Assembly: GCF_000963695.1 (NCBI RefSeq)
Contig: NZ_LAJX01000059.1
Span: 1 to 47,155, forward strand
DNA from: Methylocucumis oryzae
GTDB taxonomy: Bacteria; Pseudomonadota; Gammaproteobacteria; Methylococcales; Methylomonadaceae
Length of the DNA stretch: 47,155 nt
Direction: 5' to 3'
The notes under the pieces are model-generated. The model was not told the origin of the DNA. It did not search any database and saw only the letters and a list, made by a program, of their open reading frames with translations. Shown in pieces: positions 39,082 through 46,473 of this stretch; position 1 is the first letter of the stretch, and each line of letters opens with the position of its first letter. The position numbers and the translations under genes were made by a program.

Positions 39082-39892
39082 CGTTACTTTTTTGTGTCTG
39101 AATTAATTCAACTAAATAAGCGTTATCCTTATGCCCTTCCGGCTTAGCAACCAGCAAACACGCGCCAGACAACCACGGTAAAAAAAATTCCCAAACCGAG
39201 ACATCAAAGGTATACGGCGTTTTTTGCAAAATAGTATCGTCAGCATTAATCCGATATTGCTCGCGCATCCACAACAACCGGTTAACAATCGCTTGATGCG
39301 AAATCATGCAGCCTTTAGGCAAGCCAGTAGAGCCTGACGTGTAAATCACATAAGCCAAATGCTCTGGATTAAGCTTAATAGCAGGGTTAGTCTCTGGTTC
39401 TTGTTCAAGATAAAACCTTTCGCTATCTAAACAAAACAATGTCTTACCTTCGGCAAGTTGAGCTACACCCGGTAATAACGCTTGCTGCGTTAAAATAACC
39501 TCAACACCGGCATCGGCCAGTAACAATGCCATACGCTGCTCTGGATAATCGACAGACAACGGCAAATAAGCGCCGCCTGCTTTTAAAATCGCCAATAACG
39601 CCACCGGCAATTCCAGCGAGCGCTGCATGACGACTCCCACCAACGTATCCGGCTTAACCCCTAAACCGATTAAATAATGCGCACATTGATTAGCTTTACG
39701 ATTTAACTCAGCATAACTCAGCGTTTGTCCGTTATAGCTCAACGCCACCGCATCAGGCGTTAACAACGCTTGATGCTCAATTAACTCATGCAAACAATGG
39801 CTTATCTGAGTTGGCTTTGTTTGATAAAGACTTTCCGCTGAATCCGGGTTAGCAAAAAACGAATGCGCACGCTGTTGGCTTAATACGTTCAT
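39053..39892 (-). CDS. Synthase fragment 1: adenylation domain, N-terminal half
   Basis: The loading end of the assembly line. Adenylation core motifs are clear: LSYAELNRKANQ (A1), LKAGGAYLPLSVDYP (A2), YTSGSTGLPKG (A3) and FDVSVWEFFLPWLSG (A4). I prefer ATG 39892 (MNVLSQQ) to the TTG at 39982, since the extra residues match nothing familiar; neither has a strong ribosome site. The frame is lost where a run of six A's (minus strand) codes TQK; with five A's it reads QKVTVCHFVPSML and joins the next fragment. No condensation domain precedes it, so this is a starter module. The A4 residues D, V, W open the specificity code discussed under the next fragment. Confidence 0.88.
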   Translation of the reverse strand: MNVLSQQRAHSFFANPDSAESLYQTKPTQISHCLHELIEHQALLTPDAVALSYNGQTLSYAELNRKANQCAHYLIGLGVKPDTLVGVVMQRSLELPVALLAILKAGGAYLPLSVDYPEQRMALLLADAGVEVILTQQALLPGVAQLAEGKTLFCLDSERFYLEQEPETNPAIKLNPEHLAYVIYTSGSTGLPKGCMISHQAIVNRLLWMREQYRINADDTILQKTPYTFDVSVWEFFLPWLSGACLLVAKPEGHKDNAYLVELIQTQKSNGVSFCAVYA

Positions 39893-40197
39893 AATCTCAC
39901 ATCGCTGAAGTAACGGCTGGTAACTACCAGAGCTGGCTTTAGGCTGGGTATAGTAACCACAAAGCCGCTTGCCTTCAATCAAGTTAAGAGAGATTCATTT
40001 AAAGTTAATATTGGCTGTATAAAAATAATTTTAGAACTATAATTTTTGTAAAAAAATTGATATGTAACACAGTTAATAAATCATCCTTTGTAATCAACTT
40101 ATTTTTTATGCTACATTTTTTACATGTTTTTTTACAGCATCAATCAGCTGCGACCTAAAATTTATTACGATATTTTTAGCAACTTAAGGAAATCATT
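39893..40197. promoter_or_regulatory. AT-rich divergent intergenic region
   Basis: Lies between the presumed synthase start (39892) and the divergent small gene (40198), so it should contain both promoters. It is very AT-rich. At 40108-40140 an imperfect palindrome (ATGCT...AGCAT) encloses two TACAT-plus-T-run repeats, which could be a regulator site; this is only a pattern. No clear -10/-35 pair could be chosen. The part 39893-39982 is open in the synthase frame from a TTG. Confidence 0.4.
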
Positions 40198-40419
40198 ATG
40201 GCTATAACCAACGAAGACTTAGCTACATTAATAACAGAAATGAAACAAGACCAAGACAAAAAATTCAAGGAAATAAATGAAAAACTTGAAGATTTTGATA
40301 AACGCTTAAAAGCCAAAGAAACATTTCCAACTCCACTTTACGGATGTCCTAATCGGTCTAGTTCAATTAATGAGCATTCAGTTTCTCAGCCTACACGCTC
40401 AAAACGTAGCATTTTCTGA
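40198..40419 (+). CDS. Small hypothetical coiled-coil protein
   Basis: A 73-aa protein with a good ribosome site (AAGGAAATCATT before the ATG). The first 38 residues are charged and helical (EMKQDQDKKFKEINEKLEDF), consistent with a short coiled coil. The tail (TPLYGCPNRSSSINEHSV) is low in structure. I do not recognise the family. The gene could be a truncated N-terminus of a longer coiled-coil protein. It stands alone, divergent from the synthase and convergent with the metallopeptidase gene, with a hairpin after its stop. Confidence 0.55.
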   Translation: MAITNEDLATLITEMKQDQDKKFKEINEKLEDFDKRLKAKETFPTPLYGCPNRSSSINEHSVSQPTRSKRSIF

Positions 40420-40429
40420 TAAGTTTTTA

Positions 40430-40459
40430 GAAGCGCTTAGTTTTATTATTAAGCGCTTC
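40430..40459. terminator. Possible bidirectional terminator hairpin
   Basis: A perfect 10-bp stem (GAAGCGCTTA at 40430-40439, TAAGCGCTTC at 40450-40459) lies between the convergent ends of the small gene and the metallopeptidase gene. Neither side has a proper T tract, so its terminator role rests on position and stem strength. Confidence 0.5.
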
Positions 40460-40475
40460 AAGCTAACTAAACAAA

Positions 40476-42629
40476 TTAGTTCTTAATTTCAGGGAACGAA
40501 TTAGTCGTAATTTCACTAAAAAACACAGGTTTTCCACTGTCCATTCTCAGTCTTAGCGTCGTGTTAATATGTGTAACACTCCCCCAAAACTCTTCTGGTA
40601 GAAGTATCATCTTCTCTACTAACTCCCTAGGTGTTGATGCGCACCATTCATAAATGTAATCAAAACGACCTAATGTTTTAAAATGATTTGTAAAGTCATT
40701 ATTGGTTTTGATAAAACTTCCAAGATCCATTTCAAAAGGATACTGTTCTGACTTATCACAAATACACATTCCAGTAACAGATTGAAGATCTATTACTTGC
40801 CCGCTTTTATCAACTTTAAACAATAACACACAAGTTATACTATCCATAGTTTTTAGCTTCAAAAAACCTTCTTCCCAAAACTTATCTGGCGCATCATGCC
40901 AAGTTACAAAAATTGCATCTTCCCAACCTGAGCTGAGCATCAACCTGAACCTGAAGTTTTTTGTTTTTAACTGCTCTGCTAACCAATAGACTTCCCATCG
41001 ATACCGAAACTTAATGATTGATACCTTACCCCATACATCACGATTAGCCTTATCATTAACACATAAGTCTAGCACTGTCCGCGTATTAGTTAATGCGGTC
41101 AGCTTTTTAGTCTGTCTTGCCGTACATTCACCAGCTGTAATCCCTTTTTGAAAATGAATAAAGTCAAAATGACCAGTAACAAAATACAAGCCATTTTTTT
41201 GTGGAGTATTTCCTCGTTCTTCATTAATTTGGTTACCGTAAGAAAATTTCTCTTCACCAGATTTACCATACCTTTTAGGCATTTCGATTTTTTCCCCGAA
41301 TAATTTTGGATTATTTAATGAATTAAGAGCTTCTTGATAATAGTCATACACTTCCTTTGAAGCGTTTTTTAATGTTTTAGATTGCTGCTTAGTGAGCGAA
41401 CCAAAAGTAAACATACCAATACTCGCACCATCATCCTGAGTATGCATCTCGACAAGTAATTTGTTTACTCTTTGTCCCATAAAGCTGTCCGTTAAATTCA
41501 TGAGCTCATTATAAAAATCGTACTCCACTGCTATTTTCTTTTCAAAATCCGAATTATAGAATTTTTGATAACGAATCTGTGTTATGAAATCCTGCAACTT
41601 ACCGATTTTTTTAAGTTCTATTTTTATTTTATCTAGTTTGCAAGAATAGGTGTTATTGCGATCAAATCTTTCGTCAAATAATGGCTTAATTATTTTCCCT
41701 TGATCCTCCTCAAGGTAATCTGCATACGCAATATTTAGTTCATTTCGAGCAAGTATCCATTCCAATGCCAGTCTAAACGCAGCGCTGCCGTCATTACGAA
41801 TATAATTAGCGTAAGCAAAAGTAAATGTCCTTATATCTTGTTCTTTTAGCGCTAGTTCCATGATAATTCGTTTCGACAAATACCATTTGATATGAAAAGG
41901 CAAATATTCAATACGAAGCATGCTTTTATCACTAGCATCATAATCTTTACCGTATTCGCATTGGCCACTATTTGTAAAAAACCTTTTGTCAAAATTCTTG
42001 ACTACAGGTGTAATTACCTTCGTCATAAACTCCGAGCTAATAGAATATTTTGTTGATAAAAATTTATATTTTTTTACTATATTTCTACTATCTCCTTGAT
42101 ATTTAACAATAGTTTTGTAAACCCAATCGTTCAATTCCTCACGATATTCCCAAAGTTGCTCATGCCGTTGTGTTGTTCGCTTCGTCGTGAAAACTAATTT
42201 ACCGCCATGTTGATACCAATTTATTCCTTTTTTAATGGCCTCTAGCCACTGTTTATTCATTTCTTTTTTACAACTTTCTTCGTGTATGTTTTCCAAGCTG
42301 TCTATAACGAGCTTAAGCCTAGCCTGCCAGAAATAACGATCTTGCTCTGGTGATTCTAAATCGTATATTGGCTGCTTAGCCCACTCCTGTAGAGAAATAG
42401 AAGGGTCCGAGTAAAAAAACTGCCCTGAACCTTGCCCTAAAATTTGCATTGTCAGTGCTGTTAGGTACGGAACTCCGGCTAGTGTTATCGCTATCGAATC
42501 GGCCCAGATTTCCTCAGTAAATTCATTCCAAAAACCAGAACGATTCCAACCTAAACTCTCTGCCGATTCTTCCAAGCTATTTACTGCTTTTTTTGCGATT
42601 CTTAAAAAACAAGCCTTGGTCATTGGCAA
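40476..42629 (-). CDS. HExxH metallopeptidase-like protein, C-terminal part
   Basis: The major part (717 aa) of a protein of about 1000 aa whose N-terminal pieces are at 42620-43467. Shortly after the joint it has EFTEEIWADSIAI, which supplies the downstream Glu (and Asp) expected of a gluzincin-type zinc site whose HECAH is in the preceding fragment. The middle is helical and charged with no recognised domain. The C-terminal 220 residues contain three similar stretches, VTGHFDFIHF, SSGWEDAIFVTW and LGRFDYIYEW. The last is followed by a helix and THINTTLRLR, resembling the Lrp/AsnC ligand-binding (RAM) fold. I do not recognise the whole protein. Composition is more AT-rich than the synthase. 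Confidence 0.72.
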   Translation of the reverse strand: MPMTKACFLRIAKKAVNSLEESAESLGWNRSGFWNEFTEEIWADSIAITLAGVPYLTALTMQILGQGSGQFFYSDPSISLQEWAKQPIYDLESPEQDRYFWQARLKLVIDSLENIHEESCKKEMNKQWLEAIKKGINWYQHGGKLVFTTKRTTQRHEQLWEYREELNDWVYKTIVKYQGDSRNIVKKYKFLSTKYSISSEFMTKVITPVVKNFDKRFFTNSGQCEYGKDYDASDKSMLRIEYLPFHIKWYLSKRIIMELALKEQDIRTFTFAYANYIRNDGSAAFRLALEWILARNELNIAYADYLEEDQGKIIKPLFDERFDRNNTYSCKLDKIKIELKKIGKLQDFITQIRYQKFYNSDFEKKIAVEYDFYNELMNLTDSFMGQRVNKLLVEMHTQDDGASIGMFTFGSLTKQQSKTLKNASKEVYDYYQEALNSLNNPKLFGEKIEMPKRYGKSGEEKFSYGNQINEERGNTPQKNGLYFVTGHFDFIHFQKGITAGECTARQTKKLTALTNTRTVLDLCVNDKANRDVWGKVSIIKFRYRWEVYWLAEQLKTKNFRFRLMLSSGWEDAIFVTWHDAPDKFWEEGFLKLKTMDSITCVLLFKVDKSGQVIDLQSVTGMCICDKSEQYPFEMDLGSFIKTNNDFTNHFKTLGRFDYIYEWCASTPRELVEKMILLPEEFWGSVTHINTTLRLRMDSGKPVFFSEITTNSFPEIKN

Positions 42630-43294
42630 GTTTCATTATCCCAAGCAAACTGCAAATGAGCGCATTCATGATAAAGCAAGGGATAAAGCTGGGGCATTTC
42701 TAAATAGAAAAACGCACTTCTTACGCTACCAAAATGATAAACATCTTCTGATTTAACGCCATTACGAACTTTAAAATAAGTAAGCATACTAGTCGGTGTA
42801 TGAGCCCATGAATGAATAAATGAGCTTAAGTGACGTGTTTCCCTAAGCTTATCTGCATCTAAAGGATTTTCTTTTAACTGATTAACTAAGATATTGGTTT
42901 CCCAATCAATATGACGACTATATTCAGACAAAAATCGCCCGTGTAAAGACGAATTCCAACGACGCAATAATGTGGGCTGAGGTGGAACAGCAGGCTTAGT
43001 TTCTAAAATTTGTATCAATTTTTCATGGGCATGTTCTAAGCTAACAATATATTTTCCTAGAACGTCATGAATCAAATGTCCGCGCAATGCAACAAACCAA
43101 AACCATGTTTCTTTTTGACTATTTCCTTCCCTTGAGTCATCTAAGTCCTCATAATAAAATTTAAGAAAACACTCAAAACGCTCTCTAACCTCATTCCTAT
43201 GTTCTAACAAGCCATTGACTAACCCACCTAAATAATCATAAAGCGCCATCATAGAACGCATAGATGGTGTTTTACTTAAATATCTTCCGAGCAA
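42620..43294 (-). CDS. HExxH metallopeptidase-like protein, middle part
   Basis: A helical region followed by the zinc-binding motif LLYHECAHLQFA near the end of the fragment. The frame stops seven residues after HLQFA. Adding one base near 42635 joins it to LPMTKACFLRIAKK in the next fragment, which restores the distance of about 50 residues from HECAH to the downstream EEIWAD. Other visible features are RGHLIHDVLGKYIVSLEHAH and a Trp-rich stretch. With the other two fragments it forms a single gene, 40476-43467. Confidence 0.7.
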   Translation of the reverse strand: MLGRYLSKTPSMRSMMALYDYLGGLVNGLLEHRNEVRERFECFLKFYYEDLDDSREGNSQKETWFWFVALRGHLIHDVLGKYIVSLEHAHEKLIQILETKPAVPPQPTLLRRWNSSLHGRFLSEYSRHIDWETNILVNQLKENPLDADKLRETRHLSSFIHSWAHTPTSMLTYFKVRNGVKSEDVYHFGSVRSAFFYLEMPQLYPLLYHECAHLQFAWDNETCQ

Positions 43295-43467
43295 TATTTC
43301 TTAAATCCCGCCACATTACCATCAGCGCGAGACTTATCGATTTTAAAACCGCCTTCATATTGGACAACTTGTTGCAAATGCAAGCACTCTTCTATCAATA
43401 TACTTAATCGGCGATTAATATCATCAAAAAGCATCCAGCCAAAACGCGCTAACAAATGTTCACTCAT
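43276..43467 (-). CDS. HExxH metallopeptidase-like protein, N-terminal part
   Basis: Starts MSEHLLARFGWMLFDDINRR at ATG 43467, which overlaps the stop of the upstream membrane-protein gene by 4 nt (ATGA), so the two genes are translationally coupled. The frame ends after NVAGFKKYCSEDI. With one base added near 43284 it continues as LGRYLSKTPSMRSMMALY in the next fragment. The region is predicted helical. Confidence 0.65.
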   Translation of the reverse strand: MSEHLLARFGWMLFDDINRRLSILIEECLHLQQVVQYEGGFKIDKSRADGNVAGFKKYCSEDI

Positions 43468-44183
43468 AAAATTCCAAACGAAGTAAGATAAATTGCAAGT
43501 AAGGTCGTGTTAATAAGCACTAATAACTTCTCAGTTTCAACGCCATAGCTTCCGATAAACGGTTGTTTTAATTCTTTAAGTGTTATTTCGTGCCAAGATT
43601 CAGTTTTAAAATCCCAAACAAAAATGGGTAAGTGGATGCTAAGATACTGGTCACGACTTTTATCCAACCAATACGCAAGTTTTTGAATTTGTTTGGAATG
43701 AAGCCAAATAGACCAACCCCACCATAAGATCGCTAAAAATCGAAAAACGACTTTTATTTGTTTAGGTATATCATCGGCAGGAATACTTTTAATGGGATAG
43801 TATTGAACAAGAATCGCTAATAAGAGTAATAAGAGCGCATACACCAACAACTGGGTCTTATGCAAAGCAAAACTCACTTTCAACTTAGTCGAATAGTCTG
43901 CATCGCCTAGGTAATTTAACAAAACCGCTCGAATGATGTTAATCTTAAGCCCGACTAATTCATCTTTATTTAGCCATGTGTCCAACGTCACCCGGTCATT
44001 TTTTATATATCGTGGATGTAATAATCTGGTTGCTAAATAGATTGTTTTATTACCCTGCTTAATAATTTTAGGTAGCTCAGAATTGTCTTTTATAATCAAT
44101 AAATTGAATTCAGTTAGTACACTAGTATCTGTTATTAATAAAAATGAAGGAATTGACAAGAAAAAATGGAATAAATAAATCAA
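43464..44183 (-). CDS. Multi-pass membrane protein, C-terminal part
   Basis: The larger part of a membrane protein of about 320 aa. Visible hydrophobic segments are IPSFLLITD with preceding residues, LLVYALLLLLLAILVQYY, FRFLAILWWGWSIWL and, at the very C-terminus, LLVLINTTLLAIYLTSFGIL. Between them are soluble stretches (IYLATRLLHPRYIKNDRVTL, WDFKTESWHEITLKELK). No family is recognised. In this frame real coding begins near 44161, where an A6 run breaks the gene. Its stop overlaps the start of the metallopeptidase-like gene, which suggests that the two work together at the membrane. Confidence 0.68.
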   Translation of the reverse strand: MIYLFHFFLSIPSFLLITDTSVLTEFNLLIIKDNSELPKIIKQGNKTIYLATRLLHPRYIKNDRVTLDTWLNKDELVGLKINIIRAVLLNYLGDADYSTKLKVSFALHKTQLLVYALLLLLLAILVQYYPIKSIPADDIPKQIKVVFRFLAILWWGWSIWLHSKQIQKLAYWLDKSRDQYLSIHLPIFVWDFKTESWHEITLKELKQPFIGSYGVETEKLLVLINTTLLAIYLTSFGIL

Positions 44184-44427
44184 AATTATCTAAAATCCAC
44201 TCAGAAATTAAACAAAATCCTTTGATATTCAACAGAAAATATAAATAAAAAAAATAAGCATAAACGCAAAGGAAAACTAAAAAAGTCAACACAACTAATA
44301 TGTAGTAACTGACAGGACGATTAATATAAAGAGAAAGGATATGTTGTTTGTAACTTGAGAGCTGCGGGGTAGTGCCGATACTAGTAATATTTTCTTCTCT
44401 TGGTTCAATAAAAAACTGGTCTTCCAT
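44122..44427 (-). CDS. Multi-pass membrane protein, N-terminal part
   Basis: Begins MEDQFFIEPREENITSIG at ATG 44427; a GTG at 44442 is an alternative, and neither has a strong ribosome site. A hydrophobic stretch of about 26 residues (YYILVVLTFLVFLCVYAYFF and beyond) is the first membrane segment, and WILDNFDLFIPFFL begins the second. With one base fewer in the A run at 44161-44166 the reading continues as PFFLSIPSFLLITDTS in the next fragment. The residues after that run in this frame are not real. Confidence 0.62.
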   Translation of the reverse strand: MEDQFFIEPREENITSIGTTPQLSSYKQHILSLYINRPVSYYILVVLTFLVFLCVYAYFFYLYFLLNIKGFCLISEWILDNFDLFIPFFLVNSFIFINNRY

Positions 44428-44603
44428 AATAGAAATCAGCACAATAAGTGAATAAAAATGTTAAATATTTCCATTATAGATGGAAAACTCAGTTTTTCAA
44501 TAATCATAAACAACTCAAAACATCATAACCCTAACTGCATTTTACCCAGGTATTTTGACTTTAGCCTCGCATTGCTTGATTGTTTTATGACATGAGTAAA
44601 GGA

Positions 44604-44731
44604 GTATGCCTATAAAGAAATACTTACCCTAGACAACCCGCAGCAGCTTAACCTAAGCCAACCTTTTACCTTTTATGAAAGGCAAAAAAGTCGAAGTATT
44701 AGTGATTGCTAATACAATCCATCGTGTTTGA
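44604..44731 (+). pseudogene. Decayed antitoxin gene
   Basis: Within the 354-bp gap 44443-44796, two frames together code an antitoxin-like sequence: YKEILTLDNPQQLNLSQPF, then after a shift MKGKKVEVLVIAN, ending at TGA 44729-44731. The pattern matches the N-terminal half of the antitoxin at 10717 (KVEIIVLA against KVEVLVIA). A ribosome-like GGAG precedes it. No toxin gene follows. The rest of the gap holds only the hairpin at 44743-44774. Confidence 0.5.
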
Positions 44732-44742
44732 AGCCCAAGTAT

Positions 44743-44774
44743 CACTGCCATTACGTTAACAAATAATGACAGTG
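44743..44774 (-). terminator. Hairpin after the DUF2138 gene
   Basis: CACTGCCATTA (44743-44753) pairs with TAATGACAGTG (44764-44774) with one mismatch, about 20 bp beyond the minus-strand stop at 44797. There is no clear T tract. A terminator role is inferred from position. Confidence 0.4.
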
Positions 44775-44796
44775 AAGCAAAACCTGGGCAGCGTAA

Positions 44797-46473
44797 TCAC
44801 TGAGCAACAAACTGCCCAATCAAATCCACTTCACCGCCGTCTGCTCTGCCCGCGTAGCTTAAAATAGGCAGTGCGGTAAATAACTTATCGCCATCCGCCC
44901 GCATCGCCGCTTTAGCTTGTTCATACTGCTGTTGCCAACGCGGGGCAAAATCGCCTATTTCACCTTTGCTGCCCGCGCCTCCGCTAAGCATTAAGGCTTT
45001 TAACGCGCTACCCGGATTGATAAAACTGACTAATTGCGCCGATAAATAGCGTTGTTTTTCTTGCCCTTTTTGCCAATCCAACGGGCTTAAGGATTGTTTA
45101 GCGCACGCATCTTTTAAGCGGGTCAACAAATTGGCAGATGTGGCGGCTAAAAATACACTACCTCCGGCACATTCTTCGGCTAAATCAGGATGTTGTAAAT
45201 ATTGTCGATAGCCTGGTGCTGCCTGTGGTTTATCAGGGTTTGCGATAATAATCCCAATATCGCCATCTGAATTCTGACCATCAAAATCCCAAACCAACGC
45301 AATACCGCCCGCTTGTGCAGGCTGTTGAGGTTTTGCCAAACTCGTAGCACTTAGGTTGCGCCAATCATTCGCGGTTAAGGTTGGCGGCACTTGATAACTG
45401 GCCGCCACCGCAGCAAAAGCATCGTGGGGAATACTGGCTAATACACCGGCAAAAAGTTGGTCGTGCAAAGGCTTTTGCCATGCACCAGCGGGTAACGTTA
45501 ACCGACCTAATTCGTCATCGAGACTAAAGCCCAGTCGTATAGGCGCTTGTTCAGAACCAGTAAACACTGGAATTAAATTCTGAACTAACGCCTCAGCCCG
45601 CAACGTGATGCTTAGCGGCTCTGATAACGGCTGTTGCGGCTTCTCTAAACTCGCTAACACGTTTAACAGCGCTTCTAAACTTTGCGCCCAATACAATCTG
45701 CGTTCGTATTCTGTTAAAAACAAATTTTGAGTACCAATACGCATCGCCACGACAGGCTGGTTTAATTTTTCTGGTTGAAAACCTTTATTAGCCAACACGC
45801 CCAATAAAACCGGCAAAGCTTGTTCGGTAAATTCAGCTTTACGCCGTTGATAACTCAATACCCAACCTTTCCTACCATGCGCTAAATCATAATGTAGCTC
45901 AGCATCGGCTGCTAACGCATCACGTAATATCAGCGTCAATAACTCGCCTTGTAACCCTGTTAACTGCAATTGCTCGGCTTTAATTTTCATACTATTAATC
46001 CAACCAGCCAATAAACCTTGCACAAAACGGCTATCGCGTAAGGTCTTCACGTTTGCGTTGCTATCCCACCATTGCAACACTTTGTCACCATCATTAAAGC
46101 TAAGTGTCGCTAAAATAGGCGCTTTACGCACATACCACACCGCATGTCTAGGACAGGTATCCGGGTATTTATCCCAAGCGCTGACTTCTGTTGCAGCGCT
46201 GTTATCACCACCGATTAAACGGGTACAGGTATCGTCTTTTCCAGGTGGAGCGGGTTCGTCACTGCCAAATAAGGTATTAGCCCCCGCAATGACATGATTA
46301 TCCGCATCGCGGAAAACTATCGTCAACGGTAACACCGGCATACCGACTCTAAGCATTTGTGTTAACGGTGTTTTGGCGTAATCGCGATACAACCAAATCC
46401 CCGCTGTTGCGGTTAATGCGCTTAACACAACAGCAATAATGACTATACGGACTGTGGGCGTAACCGTTTCCAT
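44797..46473 (-). CDS. DUF2138 family protein (YfaA-like)
   Basis: A 558-aa protein with an N-terminal membrane anchor ([21 protein letters not shown], about residues 8-28) and a large extracytoplasmic part. Its length and its position directly after a DUF1175 gene match the DUF2138 protein (YfaA) of the E. coli yfa cluster, where it accompanies a bacterial alpha-2-macroglobulin. Recognisable stretches are [36 protein letters not shown] and the C-terminal [17 protein letters not shown]. The biochemical function is not known; a role with the macroglobulin in envelope protection is inference. The start overlaps the end of the DUF1175 gene by 31 bp. The frame is intact. Confidence 0.78.
   Translation of the reverse strand: METVTPTVRIVIIAVVLSALTATAGIWLYRDYAKTPLTQMLRVGMPVLPLTIVFRDADNHVIAGANTLFGSDEPAPPGKDDTCTRLIGGDNSAATEVSAWDKYPDTCPRHAVWYVRKAPILATLSFNDGDKVLQWWDSNANVKTLRDSRFVQGLLAGWINSMKIKAEQLQLTGLQGELLTLILRDALAADAELHYDLAHGRKGWVLSYQRRKAEFTEQALPVLLGVLANKGFQPEKLNQPVVAMRIGTQNLFLTEYERRLYWAQSLEALLNVLASLEKPQQPLSEPLSITLRAEALVQNLIPVFTGSEQAPIRLGFSLDDELGRLTLPAGAWQKPLHDQLFAGVLASIPHDAFAAVAASYQVPPTLTANDWRNLSATSLAKPQQPAQAGGIALVWDFDGQNSDGDIGIIIANPDKPQAAPGYRQYLQHPDLAEECAGGSVFLAATSANLLTRLKDACAKQSLSPLDWQKGQEKQRYLSAQLVSFINPGSALKALMLSGGAGSKGEIGDFAPRWQQQYEQAKAAMRADGDKLFTALPILSYAGRADGGEVDLIGQFVAQ

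Larger units (their letters stand above)
12939..39892 (-). other. Hybrid NRPS / trans-AT polyketide synthase assembly line
   Basis: About 27 kb of minus-strand coding sequence that reads as one continuous modular synthase of roughly 9000 aa, broken by nine single-base shifts and one in-frame stop. The order is A-PCP-PCP-Ox-Ox-KS1-ACP-KS2-ACP-KS3-KR-ACP-KS4-DHlike-ACP-KS5-DH-KR-ACP-KS6-MT-ACP-KS7-KR-MT-ACP. No AT domain or GHSxG motif is seen in any module. KS domains are instead followed by the LAYTLQTGR...R and YPFAxERYW linkers characteristic of trans-AT synthases. Each break falls inside a domain or linker and the next frame continues at the expected residue, so none looks like a natural protein boundary. 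Sites: 39099-39104, 38854-38865 (stop), 36240-36244, about 33657, 32132-32138, 29288-29291, 26995-26998, 26772-26775, 18977-18982 and about 15718. The product is unknown. Confidence 0.85.

Noticed and set aside
12939-39892. A cis-AT (type I modular) synthase
   Set aside because: No acyltransferase domain or GHSxG motif occurs in any of the seven modules, and the linkers are of the trans-AT type.
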